NCBI GenBank assembly: GCA_016647705.1
Contig: CM028334.1
Location: 10,511,546 to 10,575,545 of the forward strand
Direction of reading: 5' to 3'
Source: Eucommia ulmoides
Taxonomy: Eukaryota > Streptophyta > Magnoliopsida > Garryales > Eucommiaceae
DNA: 64,000 nt
In this document: one piece after another, positions 1 through 11,900 of the stretch
How the letters are laid out: every line of letters begins with the position of its first letter
Numbering within the stretch: position 1 is the stretch's first letter
Program-made: the position numbers and the translations under genes
Notes under the pieces: model-generated
The model's input: the letters and a program-made list of their open reading frames with translations, nothing else
Database searches by the model: none
What the model was told of the DNA's origin: nothing

Positions 1-300
1 TTTGTTAGTTCCCGCGAAGCTTATAGATTCTTGTAAGGATGGTGGCCGCGGTACAGGTGGAGGTGGTGGTGGAGGAGGCGGAGGTATTCTTTGGTAATTT
101 TCCCTCAGTCCTATAGATGTAGTAGGCAAAGGAGGCGGCGGCGGCGGTGGTGGTGGAGGAGTGGATGAAAAACTTGTTGACCCCACCTGCATGTTAACCA
201 CAGGTGGGGATGGAGGCTTGGATGGCATCATATACAAAGAAGAGCTCGAATAGGGAGGTGGAGGAGGTAGGGGAGGTGGAGGTGGCGGAGGCGGCGGAGT
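1..300 (-). other. proline-rich FH1 region of the formin
   Basis: In the formin frame (forward triplets starting at base 1, read in reverse) bases 61-84, 127-156 and 253-300 give runs of 8 or more prolines broken by single Leu, Tyr or Ser. FH1 binds profilin-actin and SH3/WW proteins in formins. The DNA is a GGN-rich simple repeat and is prone to length change. Confidence 0.85.
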
Positions 301-3242
301 TTGGGGTGGATGAATTGTGCTTAAAGGAAGAGGTGATTGTGGGAGAGGAGGAGATGGTGTTAAAGATGAGGAAATGCTCCCTTGGGATGTAGTTACATCA
401 AAAGACGGAGGACAAGAACTGTGTTTCTTAGTCGCATGTTCCTCACTCTCCTCAGCATCCACTGCATTACTTTTTGATTCAGCTGTAGCACCATTTGGAA
501 CCGAAGCTTCAGAAGCCCTAGGTTTGCCTCCCACCTGAGAATCCTTTGTTACGGCTAGCACAGGTGGTGCACTATTATACCTTGATGGAGGATACGATAC
601 ATGCATTGAATTGGTGTATGAGCCTTTGTTAGGCGGAATCCACCGCGACACTGTGTTTGGCTTCGCTTGCCTTGGAAGAGGACCCTGAGATTCTTGCTGC
701 TTAGTTTTTGGTTTAGCTACAGTCGAATCAGAAGCCGGTTTCGCATTGGAAGTTGGCTGTTTTTTCACTGTTGGTAGTGACTTCTCATTTCTTTGTTTTG
801 GCACATCAGAGCTCAACTTCTGCTGCGAAACCTGTTTTTCGGGTTTCTTCTGTGTAGAATTGAATTCTCTAACTTCATTATTCTCCATTTCTTCTAATTT
901 CGTACAAACATCTGAAACTACTCCGTTGAAATCTGTATCATTAAAATTATCAGCAACCACTGTCTTAGTTTGTAATGCAGGACGCCTATCTTTAAGAGTA
1001 ATGGACTGCAAAGACACCTTCTTATGCTGTCCATGATTCCCATCATCTGATGCACAGTCTTCAAATGCATGAGGTTCAGAATCTTCCTTAAAGACCAGCT
1101 TCTTATTGTCATCATTCGACATGTTGAATTGAACTGTACGAGTATCGAAATCCACCTTCCCATCCTGCCCATCAACCACATTACTGAAAATCTCTTCCAC
1201 CTCGTAAAATTCTTCAGGTGAAGCGCTTTCTGTGTCGTTTCCATCTTCACTTTCTGCTTCTGTGGTGATAATAGATGGAACAGCATCAGCATCCAAAAAG
1301 AGTACCTGATACACATGAGTATGCATTCAAGTACTACAGCTTCAAGGGAAAAAGAAAAAAGAACATTTCACTAAGCATTGTTTGATAATTCTTTTGCTAG
1401 TGCATTTTTGCTTTTGTTTTACACTAAAAAATACATTTGAAAACCAAGAAAGCAATCGTACTTCTTTTGAAAATCCAAAAATTATTTGCTTTTCATTTCT
1501 TTGATTTTAATATTTTAAGAGATTGATGGACTAGGATCTATCTGTCCAAATTTTTCAATCCTCTACACAATTCTTTTGGATTAAAATATCATTTATATGG
1601 ATAACACTAACACATGAAAAACGCTTTTGATTTTTGCTTTTGCTTCTATAAAAAAGTAGTAATTGAAAAAAAATGTTACCAAACAGTGCCTTAAGTAAAC
1701 AACAGCCCACCTCTGCCCTGAAGTCCTTTGGAAACTGATACTTCACATCCCATAAAACATCAACTTCATCACGGTTCATCATTAACACATGCGACCGGAC
1801 AAAAGCCGTGTGAAACATTACTCTAAAGATCATTTCCTCCCTAACTAGATCATCTTCTAAATGGATGCACTCAAGAACAACATCGCCTTGCACTCGGTGA
1901 TGAATATCTATTTTCACTAGAGCACACTCTTCCTGCAGTCAAAAACTCACAAATATTTCAGAACAAACAAATCTCGTCCATTTCACCCTTCAAAACTTGA
2001 AATACAAGAATCGTAGCATTACCTGTGAGTAGAAGCAAGCTTTTTTTTTGTTCCTTGCAGTCGAAAACAGAAGCTTGGAGCTTCTATTGGCTGTTGTTGA
2101 AGAAGGGTCCTGACCATAAACACGAACCACAGGCCGACAACCCTTCCCACCGTCAAACAAGGGAAGAACCCTAAGTATGACACAATCCAAAGCAAGAGGC
2201 GTGTCTGAAGGGGGCCAATCTGAACCCAAATTTCTTCTCGAGATGTACTGCAGATATCTAAGCTGAGAAGGCTGTGGGTTTAAGGGAGACAAAAGATGAA
2301 GAAGCTCCCTAGGAGCTTGCTTGTACACCATTTCAAGAGTCTTCTGCTCACCATTGTACTGTTTTCGGTATAAAAGAAGGCCTGCAAGCATGAAAGCAAG
2401 CACAGGCCAACCTCCCCTTTCGCAATGCATTAGCAACACATTTTGTTGTCCTTCGAGTGAGAGCCAGCTCTCACTTGAACGTAGAAAATGGTGGATCATC
2501 TCCAGTGGTAGCAATGGACATCCTTCGTATTGGCGGGGGTAATCCATGACTGTCATGTCGTACTGAGATAATATATCTGAAATTTGGCTCCTCCTTTCTC
2601 CTTCTCTGAAATTGAAGACCATGAATGAAGCATCGGGGTAGTAGTCCTGTAGCTGAGCTACAATGCCACCCATGTACGTTTTGTACTCATCTTCATCCAA
2701 CACGTCGGTCGAGAAGCAGCAATCAAATACTACAAATAAAGTAAAATTTTGGCGGAGTCAATAGTTAAAGCAAACAGCCGACTGAATTATGATGAATGCA
2801 CCAACAATTAAAATTGAAAAATTTGAATTACATGACATTAAGAAGAGAGTAACATGAAGAGATTTCAAGGTTATTTTCTCTAAGGAAATTAAACCCTAAA
2901 TTGATGCATTACTCTATATGTGTGTGAGAGAGGTGCGCGCAACAGAAGCTCAATCAAAGATAAACTGGAGTAATGTCTCTCTGGTCAGAAGATCCCATAG
3001 AAGCATCAAAAGGTGAAAAAGAGCAGCTAAGCAAATGGAACAGCGATTTCACCAAAACATGCATAATTAAGCACTTGAAGATTCAAAATTTTCAAATCGC
3101 GGATGCAATTCCATATAGCTCCAAAAAATCGAGCACCAATAAGCCGGAATTGACTAAAGAGATAGTTACCGTAGACCCTCTCGGAGATCTCGAGGAGCCG
3201 ATCCGGCGGCTTCCGATAAAAGAATCTTCTGAACAGCGCCAT
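1..3242 (-). CDS. class II formin, 5' part (PTEN-like domain, C2 domain, FH1); FH2 outside window
   Basis: Actin-nucleating formin of the plant class II type; the PTEN-like head is thought to tether it to phosphoinositide membranes. Exons read by eye, all GT-AG: 3170-3242, 2023-2729, 1711-1932 and 1-1305 (open to the window edge, no stop). Lengths 73, 707 and 222 keep frame. Start MALFRRFFYRKPPDRLLEI is the conserved family N-terminus. Residues about 25-260 are the PTEN-like part (VFDCCF, DASFMVFNFREGE). The phosphatase loop reads HCERGGWP (H126, C127), lacking the Arg of a CX5R active site, so catalysis is unlikely. Residues about 261-334 are C2-like (KIDIHHRVQGDVVLECIHL). Exon 4 codes an acidic, Ser-rich linker and then Pro runs at about 61-84, 127-156 and 253-300, separated by non-Pro stretches: this is FH1. 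No in-frame stop was found in exon 4. Arabidopsis relatives are FH13, FH18 and FH20; I cannot choose among them. Confidence 0.93.
1375..1689. mobile_element. small MITE in formin intron 3
   Basis: The end GCATTGTTTGATAA at 1375-1388 is matched, inverted, by GCACTGTTTGGTAA at 1676-1689 (12 of 14). It is about 315 bp, AT-rich and non-coding, and sits wholly in the intron between exons 3 and 4. No clean target duplication was seen. Confidence 0.5.
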
Positions 3243-3957
3243 CTAATGGCGCTGTTGCTGCCTCGATCGTATCCAAAACTTTGATTCAATTTGACCCGTC
3301 CCACGCCAATTCGACCAAAATTCAGCTGCAGATCTCGCTATGATTAAACTGGGATTTTAACTTTTACAATGCAAGGCAAATTAAAATCTCCGACTGGGTA
3401 ATCCAATCAAGCCGAGTGCTCGCTCCTATTGCGTATTACAATTCAATTCGGTCCAACAAGCACAGATGTAAGCGCTTACGTACCCAATACGTATAAATTG
3501 ATGATAATGATGATGATGGTTAAAAATGGAAGAAAGTAGAGTGAGTGATAGTAAAGGAAGAAAGGGAGGCGGGGATCGGAGTTAGGGTTTGTGGATTGGA
3601 TGATGAAATGGTACGATTGCTGCCATTGCTTTGAGGAATCACATGGAGAGAGATTGAGAAGAGAGAGAAACGAGTAGTGGACTGACAATGGGAAAAGCTG
3701 AATAGTCTTGCTTCTTCCCTCCCTCCCAAAACCGACCTTGCCTTGGGCTCCTGCGAGTTTCGGGATCGATCGATTGATGTCTGCGAACACGTGGCGGGTC
3801 GTGACAGAGATTTACAGAGAGAGAGAGAGAGAGAGAGAGAGGGGTTTGGTAGTAGTGCAGTGCAGGTCTGGACAAGAGGAGATGGATGCTATAAGCCGAA
3901 GGCAAGGGAAAACCAAATTCGTAACTGTAAAATATATTAAAAAAATATATTTTTTTA
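3243..3957 (-). promoter_or_regulatory. formin 5' leader and promoter region
   Basis: Upstream of the formin start codon. A (GA)n tract at 3815-3841 reads as (CT)n on the gene strand, the pyrimidine-rich type often found near plant transcription starts. An upstream ATG at 3302-3304 (gene strand) opens a frame that overlaps the real start out of frame. No sure TATA box or transcription start could be placed. Confidence 0.45.
3815..3841. repeat. (GA)n microsatellite
   Basis: A perfect GA dinucleotide run of about 27 bp upstream of the formin, (CT)n on the gene strand. Confidence 0.95.
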
Positions 3958-4200
3958 TTTTTTTATTTTTTTTTTCACGACAAGGTGTTATCTGAAAAAA
4001 TTTACGCGCATCTTAACTAATCACTTCTCCGGACAATCTTAAAGACGTAATCTTCCACATCGGCTTAATATATTCATAATTAAATTCAAAATTTAATTCG
4101 CGATGGACTCTCAAGAGAGTCGAAATCTGATTGACAAAGAAAATGATATCTCCTCTTGTCAACCGGATTAAAACCTCTTCGATAAATCTATAATATTATT
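3958..4200 (-). repeat. SINE-like dispersed repeat, family A
   Basis: On the minus strand it ends with a segment like GTGCGCGTAAA followed by an A-rich tail (a T run at 3950-3976 on the plus strand). The body contains AATTAAATTCAAAATTTAA and a GAGAGTCGAAATCTGATTG block. Copies with the same order occur near 12180-12370 and 58425-58600, and a degraded one at about 56835-56930. The tail and tRNA-like blocks suggest a SINE, but I could not confirm both promoter boxes. Confidence 0.5.
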
Positions 4201-5061
4201 CATTCACGCTAAATATTCTTTGTTAGGAAAATTAATGCATCATGAGCACTCCAATTTAAGGGTAATGAGATTTGCACACCCACAATCAATTTATACTCCT
4301 TTTTATTTTTTTATTTTAATTTAAATTAAAAAAAATATGGACGGTAACGCTGAACAAGTATTACCAATAGAGCAAGTTGTATATGAATATATGATACGCT
4401 AGATCAAATTCAAATATTTAGGATACATTTGAGTGAGGTATTTTAAAGAAATTATTCAATTTCAAGAATGGATTTGAAAATTTTTCTTAAGAAAAATTGT
4501 ATAGATATCACCGTGTTAATTTGTATAGAAAAATTTCTTAAGTAGAAAAAATATTAAATTAAAACATAAATAAAATAAAATAGAAAAAATGAGAAGAGAA
4601 TCATTGGATAAAACACATTTGTTCCCACAATTTTAATGTAAAAATAGATAAGCAATGAATAAGAACTTGAGCACACGCACATGAGCAAAAATGTAATGAG
4701 AAATATAATCGGGAACACTCGTATCAAAAAGGGAATAGAATTTGTCCAAACAATTGGATGAAACAAAAAACAAAATAGAAACAGAATAAAAAATTACCTG
4801 GCAATGAGAGAATGTATAAGCAAAAATCAAAAAATCTAAAACTAATAAATCAAAAAATACTTTAAAAAAAAAAATGCATTTGTCAATTATTTTTACAAAA
4901 TATTACTTCATAGTTAGCACCAGTAGCATTTGTTTCTGTTCCAGTTTTTTTGTTTCCAATCCCCAAAATTTTGTAAAAGAAACTAAAATAGAAATTTGAG
5001 TTCTAAAATATTGGGATGAACATAATAAAAATTAAAAAGAAAACAGAAACAGAAACTCTAA
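4201..5061. other. AT-rich intergenic DNA
   Basis: Only short chance reading frames and A/T runs. A GTAGCATTTGTTTCTGTTCC motif near 4925 resembles the ends of the MITEs seen in the kinase introns, so a degraded copy may lie at about 4925-5056. Confidence 0.5.
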
Positions 5062-5517
5062 GGTGGCGTTTGGTAATCGTTTCTATTTCCATTCCAGCAG
5101 TGGGATGGGAATGGGATTGGATGGGATGATAAATTTTTTTCTTTCTTGGGAGTAGAATCGCGTTTGGTAACGATAATTTTTTTTTTTTTTTTTCGGGAAG
5201 AGAATCGTGTTTGGTAATGATTTTATCAAATTTATTTTTTTTTTAGTTTTTTTTTTTTGGCCGGCGACGGCGACGGTGGACTAGTGGGTGACGGTGGCCG
5301 GCGGCGACAGGGACCGGCCGGTTGGCGGCCGGCATCGGTGACAGGCGACGGCGGCGGCAAACGGTGGGCGGCAAACGGCGATGAACAGTAACTAGAAATG
5401 GAATGAGAATTATTAGAAACAACTTTTTTTTGTTTTCTCATTTCTTAAGAAAAAAATTGGCACAATTCTCAAATAGGAATGAAATGAGAACGAGAATAAA
5501 AATTACCAAACGCTATT
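5062..5517. mobile_element. MITE with GC-rich internal cargo
   Basis: Inverted ends GGCGTTTGGTAAT (left) and TAGCGTTTGGTAAT (right, reverse complement). The flanks repeat TCTAA (5057-5061 and 5518-5522), read as the target duplication. The internal motif GTTTGGTAAYGAT recurs twice more on the left. Bases about 5260-5390 are strikingly GC-rich (GGCGACGGCGGCGG type) within AT-rich DNA and look like a captured piece of other DNA. Confidence 0.6.
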
Positions 5518-7490
5518 TCTAAACAGAATTTTCAAAAATCTGATAATGGAATGGAAACAGTTAACAAAGGGGGCTAAATAAACATCCCAAATAGATCAAG
5601 ATGCATATGAATTTCATATGATATTGTCCATGATCATATCCGAATTTGGAAAACAACCAATCAACAACTTGGATTGTAAAGCTAATCAATATAATGTTTA
5701 TTAAAAACTTAAATGTAAATATAAAATCAATTTTAAATTCAAATTGAACGATCTTCTGATGATGAAAGTCTAAATAAATCGAAGTCAAGTACAATAAATA
5801 TAAATTATGGTTTTAAAAGATGGGATTTTATCATGGGGAGATGGTTTTACTACCAAATTAAAAATTATTAAGGGAGAGAAAGGGTGTATGAGCTCAGACA
5901 ATTTTCTCAAGGTTTGATTCCTATTCCTATGAATCCCCCTGCCCACTCTTCAATCTTCTCTTTCAAAATAATAGGAAAACAACTCAACTGGAGGGGCTAA
6001 GAGGACTAGTGCTTTCTCGCAGGATGAGAATAAAAGGCCATCTAGCTCATGTAAACGCACATACCATTTTTATGACCTCATCTCAATGACAGGGTTGCCA
6101 TCTTGTATCTGCAACAGAGACTCCTGGTTTTTCTCTCTCTTGTCATAAAGCATGTCCCTTGAATCAAGTTCGTTTGGTATTAACAATCCTTGGAGTTTCT
6201 AACACAAATATTCAATTAGTTCGGACTTGTTTAGTATTGAATGGGGCCCAAGAAAAAAACGGTTCATTTAGCGAAGAAGCCCACACTGCCTTTCTTAAAA
6301 TAAGGACAAATGGTTTGATTCGAGATTTTCTAACAATCGACTTAGTGAAATTGTCTATTACTAGGGTCAAAAACATCTGGGGATTGTTGGGAGATTTTGA
6401 AACCAAGAAGAAAGCAAGCAACTTTAACTAGACGAAATAACTTTAACTAGCCCCTACCATTTTCTTGTAGCATGATATAAGACCATTTCTTTTTGTAGAC
6501 ATATCATACTAATGTAGGAAGTTCAGGCTTGTCTAGAGTAGCATCGGTCAAGCAAAGCTATCGCTTACCTCAATTTCAAAGAACTCCTTGTAGGTGCAAT
6601 TGACCAATCAAACTTATTACTCTAGTGGTTCCGTCATAGTTATAACAGTTAGCTCCTGTGGAAGCCCTCCCTTCTACCCCGCGGAAGTCATTGTTTGGAT
6701 AAAGCCCTAGCCTTTGGCTTGGTACGCGCCTGCTTTTGAGAGCCTTTCTTAGGACTTTCATTCCCCCATCTTGGTGGTTGAGGCTGCCTTGCTTGAGGAA
6801 GAGTTTTACAAAAATGGAGACGAAGCATAATAATGTTCGATCTTGTTTCTGGATTGAGTGGAAAGGGGGTGTATAAAGTTCCAAACAAGAGTATCCACAA
6901 CCAGATCCTTCCTCATTATTTTATTCGGATCCTTCCTCATGATCCAACGGTTATCTTTATAATTGATTTATCTTATTATATAGAATTTACAAATGTGCTA
7001 ATTTCAAGATAGTGTTGTATGATACAAAATGAATGTGCCTAACATAGGATTTTATTCATTTTCAAATAATCCAATTTATTAATAATTTTGCATGTGTGTT
7101 AATTTCAATATAGTGTTGTATGATGTGGAATGAATGTGTGTAATATGAGGGTTTATCCTCTGTTGAAATCAACAAATAAAAGTATAAACAACATAAAATC
7201 GTTATATTTTTAAATATTTTTGTTATTTTCGAGTTAAAGTTTACATTGTATTTTTCAACATCAAACGTAAGAAAACAGAAAATATTCTTTACTTAGTTAC
7301 CAAAACCTCTTTTGCGATTGGAGAAAAATAAGAAAATATCTATTACCTAGTGCAAAACATATTCAATCTCCTCAACTTAATCTTCTTTCCTTAATATCAT
7401 GTTAGAATGAAGAGGTCCAGGAAAAAATGGCTTTTGATTCTAAGTACAATCGCTACATGTTCTTCCAATTATTCTAACATATACAAACTA
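5518..7490. other. intergenic DNA with unidentified sequence at about 6150-6900
   Basis: Two short frames, 6159-6431 plus and 6576-6884 minus, are not recognised. Base composition at 6580-6800 is less AT-rich than around it, so it may be a relic of a gene, transposon or organelle DNA. Bases 6961-7078 and 7079-7150 are an imperfect tandem duplication (ATAGTGTTGTATGAT in each). No function is assigned. Confidence 0.4.
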
Positions 7491-7573
7491 AGGGGAGATT
7501 TTGTTGGGGTCAGTTTTGTATTGTTAGTTGGTGAGATATGAGTCAATGTTCAAAAGAGACAAACAATGCAAAC
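7490..7573 (+). repeat. left copy of a duplicated host segment
   Basis: The stretch with TATTGTTAGTTGGTGAGATA resembles 10095-10165 (TATTGTTAGTTGATGAGATA) over about 85 bp. The sequence after the LTR at 9921 (ATTCACAATTTG) likewise matches 10173. The LTR thus sits inside the first of two tandem copies. Confidence 0.55.
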
Positions 7574-9916
7574 TGTTGATCCTAAGATTTTGATGGATAA
7601 TTAAGTGTTGATATTTTTTGTGGAACTAACGCGTTTATTGAGTGTTTTAGTGTAAAAATTTCATTATTGATGTTATCATGAAGAAATTGCTAAGGATGCT
7701 AAGAGACAGACAAAGAGACGGACATTAAGAGATTGAAGATTCTGAAACATCTAGGTGAAAACAGCCCAAGTCAATTTTTACACTTAATGTATCTTGATTA
7801 GGATCACACACGACACAAAAATGAATTTTTTTTTATGAGTGTTTTTATTAGGATCCTAATTAGTTTACATATTTGATCCAATGTGAATTGAAAAAGAAAA
7901 ATTGACCTAAGAAAGATTTGTATTTAAAATTGATTAATATTGTCAATTAAGTTAACCAAGAAAAGAAATCGATTAAAGGGTCGAAAACGTCGAAGATTGG
8001 AGTTGAAATGAATTAAGGAAAAGAGATCCAGCACTGATCGGTCAACCGATGGCAAGGAGATTGGTCAACCAACGGAAAGTGGTAGGGAATTAGAAAAGTC
8101 CCTGAATCGATCGGTCAACCGACCAAGAGAGATCGGTCAACCGATGGATGAGAAGTGGACTCTCTAAATCGATCGATCAACTAACCGTTGATGATTGGTC
8201 AACCGACCAGGGCTGAAAAATGGCCTGGAAAGCATCTTGAATCGATCGGTACCCATGGGGAATCGGTCGACCAACTGGCGTATAAAAATGGCTTGGGCTA
8301 CAACCTCAAACGATCAGTCGACTGATGGTAGTTTGGTCGGTTAACCGACAATGCAGTTTCAGGATTTGAGGATTTTGAGAATTTTATCTAAAAGTTGCCG
8401 TTACTAGCCGTTTTTTGGTTAATATCTTGGAGATATTCTGGGAATTTGAACATATTATAGATATATCATTCGTACTTATATATCTCTATAGATATGGTAC
8501 AAATATTTTAAGTATTTCTCAAATTGGTATATTCAATACTTTCTATCTAGTTTTATTTGAGATTAAGAAATATTTGGCGAACTAAATTGAAATGTTTAAA
8601 AACTATAATTAAGTGAATTGAACCATAATTGATTAATATTAATATATGGGGGTCTATATGAACATTTAAATGTCATATCTTGTAGGAACTAACTGTTAGA
8701 GGGCTTGTTTAAAGCCATTATATATAGACTTGCGTTTTTCACTTATGAGATATATTATTCTATCAAGAACAAATCAGTTCCTGAGTTTTTTTAGAGTCAT
8801 TATTCTGATATTATACTGAGAGTTTATTGTGAAATCATTCTTGAGAATAAGTGCTGAGAATTTTGCTATCACCGATCTAAGTTTTACTGTGATTCAGTTT
8901 TCATTCTTTCGGTGGTATTCTGGTGAGATCGTTCCAAGCTTTTGTTCTTAATTGTTATTTGATATTATTATTACTTGCTTGGATTCTAAATCATTGTGAA
9001 ATTATTTTTGAACTTTAAATTGTATAAAAATTAATTTAAAAAATAATTTTGGTGATAATCTGATTATGTGCTCAATTGTGTGCTACCCACTTATTTTGTA
9101 ATCAGATTTTAAATTTCTTACTTAATTCTATCACTAGTATTTATCGGCACATTAATCGAGCTTAAATAGACTTGAGGTGGTAAAAGTTCCGAGTGAGAAG
9201 AAACTTATCAATTTATTGTAATTGGTGAGTTGTATACAAATTAGATATTGTTGGTAATATCTAATCAGGGGTAGTTGGGTTTCAATCTCTTCCGATAAAG
9301 AGATTGAGATTTGATCTTTACCTAAGGCATAAAAATGTTATATTACTCTTTTTCCGTGAAAATAGATAGGTGTAATTCTTCCTAAATATAATTAGTTTAT
9401 GTGATTTTGTAACGATTTCATCCTTATCAATGAAAATGATACTTGGAGTGATTTTGGTGAGGTTTGATTGTTAACCTAAGTATAAAAGAATTATGTTAAT
9501 CTTTAACTTGTTAAAAAGATAGAGATTCTTCTTTAGCCTGTGAAACGGGAATTGTAAAGGTTAATTCTGAGTCTGTGAAAAGAATCATTGTGTAAAGGTT
9601 TGGTTCCTACCTAATTAAAGGAATCTTAGTGGTTTAGTGGGTAGGACTCTCAGTGGGGTTCGGAAGACTGGATTAGTCCAGAGTAGATTGGTGATCCAGT
9701 ATACATCGTGGTATGGTGCATTCTTACTTTATTTATTTTTATTGTTTGGGTGTTCACCTAATTTATATAACACTTATTTGCTGTTACATAGAGATAATAA
9801 ATTAATTTAGAATTAAATCAATTATTTAAATTTTTAAGTGTTAAAAGATAAATATTTGTTTAAATTTTTATAACTACCCAATTCATCCCCTTCTTTGGTA
9901 GATCACTAGACCAACA
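7574..9916 (+). mobile_element. solo LTR, copy A (probably Ty1/copia, SIRE-like)
   Basis: Starts TGTTGATCCTAA and ends CTAGACCAACA, giving a TGTTG...CAACA terminal repeat. The same sequence occurs inverted at 12379-16837, which fixes both ends. It contains about ten copies of a GGTCAACCG-type near-palindrome at 8030-8350. No coding capacity and no partner LTR nearby. The target duplication is not recognisable here. The lineage is inferred from the look of the 3' end (ACTACCCAATTCATCCCC), not from protein. Confidence 0.65.
8030..8350 (+). repeat. cluster of ATCGGTCAACCGAT near-palindromes in LTR A
   Basis: About ten variants of ATCGGT-CA-ACCGAT (six-base inverted arms around CA), spaced 20-60 bp. 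Weaker variants occur in LTR copy B near 16330-16480. Confidence 0.8.
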
Positions 9917-9924
9917 AAAATATT

Positions 9925-10090
9925 CACAATTTGCTAGAATAATGGTGTGAATGTTCACGTTAAGCCCTATTAGAAAATGTAAATGCTATAATATTGGTAG
10001 TGTGAATATTCACGTTAATAGTACTATTAAAAATGCTGATAATATAATATTTGTGGTGTGAATATTCACGTTAATATAAAATATAGTTCA
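9925..10090 (+). repeat. three-unit tandem repeat with GTGAATATTCAC palindrome
   Basis: Three imperfect units of about 55-70 bp, each with GTGTGAATRTTCACGTTAA. GTGAATATTCAC is a perfect 12-bp palindrome. Related blocks lie at 10205 (GTGTAAAAGTTCATGTTAA) and 12070 (GTGTGAATATTCATATCGG). Confidence 0.75.
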
Positions 10091-10226
10091 AATATATACA
10101 AATTAACGGGATAATTTGTCCTAGTCAATTTAGTATTGTTAGTTGATGAGATACGGGTTATTATTCGAAACAATCTAAACATTCACAATTTGATATAATG
10201 GTGGTGTAAAAGTTCATGTTAATAAC

Positions 10227-11900
10227 TGTCACACCCTACCCCGAGCACTCGTCATCCGAGGTCGGGCGTGACGTCAACCAAACGTTACCGGACCAACCCA
10301 CGAATATCCAAAACCAACACATGTACAAACACACTCGCCTACTTGTAAATTTTTTCTTATAAAATATATTTATATATCTGAACCTTTCACGGTTCACATT
10401 CGATCGACTCACCTCCAATACAACATTACCTTCGGACTCTCCCTAGTGTCAGTAGTAGACTACACCTAGCCGCGGTACCTACATCCCAAAAACTTTTATC
10501 GGTGTACTGTCTTCATAATAAAAAAAAATATTTTGCAGATCAAGTATAATTAATAAACACCATACTTTGAAATATAAAATAATATAATCACATACCCGGT
10601 TCCACTACTACCAATGAAAAAAAAAAATAACGATAATACCACATATCGTACACCACATTCAAAAACCCATTTCCCTTTGTCCACAATGTAAAGAAATAAT
10701 ATATTTAAAACACCCAATATAAATATAATAAAATCACACACCGTACAGAAAATCCAGTTTCCCTATTCCTAATGAAATAAACCAATATATGGATATATAT
10801 TGAAAATATCTAATCCAAACATTATAAATCAGTCAACCTCATTATTTTAAATCAATTAATTCAGATATTTTAAAACAGCCAGTTCAAAATATTTTAAATC
10901 AACCCGTCCAAATATTTTAGACCCACTAGTTCAACATCTCGTCACATGATAAAATATCCCACCAGTCAACCAAAATAATTATATATATAATAATAATTTA
11001 AATACCATATTTCAAATAATAATACAAAAATCACATACCACCAGGAAAACTCATTTTTCCTGTCACCACAGAAATAAACTCATAGATTTATAACATTTCA
11101 ACTAAGTAATGAAAATCCACCAGAATACTATATCTAACCAAATAGTGTAAAGTAATCAAAATAATAGATACACCAATATATATGGATACACCAATCCATT
11201 TTAAAGTAATATATATCCAACCCAAATCAATCCAGTGTAAAGTAATATATATAAATTTATCCAACCAGTTCACCGTATACGACAAAACAACACACCACCC
11301 TCCGGCTAGCCGTAGGATTGTTTTAACCTCACGATGGGAAGTTGCAACGATACCGTACCACCCGTAGAATTTTTCTTCCTAACGGGTCACAACAACACTC
11401 TGTCGGACTTTGCCTAACAGATAATCAACACTCTGCAGGACTATACCTAACAGATAATCAAAACTCTACAAGACTATGCCTAGCAGATAATCAATACTTT
11501 GCAGGGCTATGCCTAGCAGACAATTCACATCCTTTTCGGGAAGAAAATACTATGGCATAGTCAGATCACCCATCAATTCCCACCTAAAAAATAAACGACT
11601 CGGTCCACAATCATTTTCCACCCTTTTAAAAACCAACTGGATTCAACAAATTATTTTTCCATAAACACCCAAAATAGCTTGATCCATATAAGTTGCAAAT
11701 TCGTCTATTTTTAAATAAACACAATTTTCCATAATATATACGAAAATACAATTTGTAATTTACGTAAAAGACAGTACACTCACCTGGTTATCCACTCCAC
11801 AAAACTTTCACTGACTACACTCTACCGAGACTCCGGTGCCTGGGAACCTAATAGTGATATGGACTAAATTAATAATCTATTTAAAATAACTTAATCATGC
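10227..11900. mobile_element. LTR-like element starting TGTCACACCC (possibly Ty3/gypsy); right end uncertain
   Basis: It interrupts the second copy of the host duplication. It starts TGTCACACCCTACCCC, a beginning common to plant gypsy-type LTRs, and has an imperfect mirrored GGTCGGGCGTGACG soon after. Bases 10227-11900 have no coding potential. Host-like GTGAATATTCA sequence resumes by about 11950. No matching duplication was found, so the right border is approximate and the class is a guess. Confidence 0.35.
11396..11527 (+). repeat. 4 x 33-bp tandem repeat
   Basis: Four units of exactly 33 bp built around GCCTAACAGATAATCAA. Because 33 is a multiple of three the array stays open in one frame, but I see no sign that it is translated. 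Confidence 0.85.

Noticed and set aside
918-1316. 132-residue minus-strand frame over formin exon 4
   Set aside because: It is a shadow frame; the true exon frame (codons ending at multiples of three) is open from 1305 to base 1 and gives the family's linker and FH1.
6576-6884. 102-residue minus-strand frame, considered as organelle-derived or gag-like
   Set aside because: No motif is clear enough to support any family; kept only as unidentified sequence.
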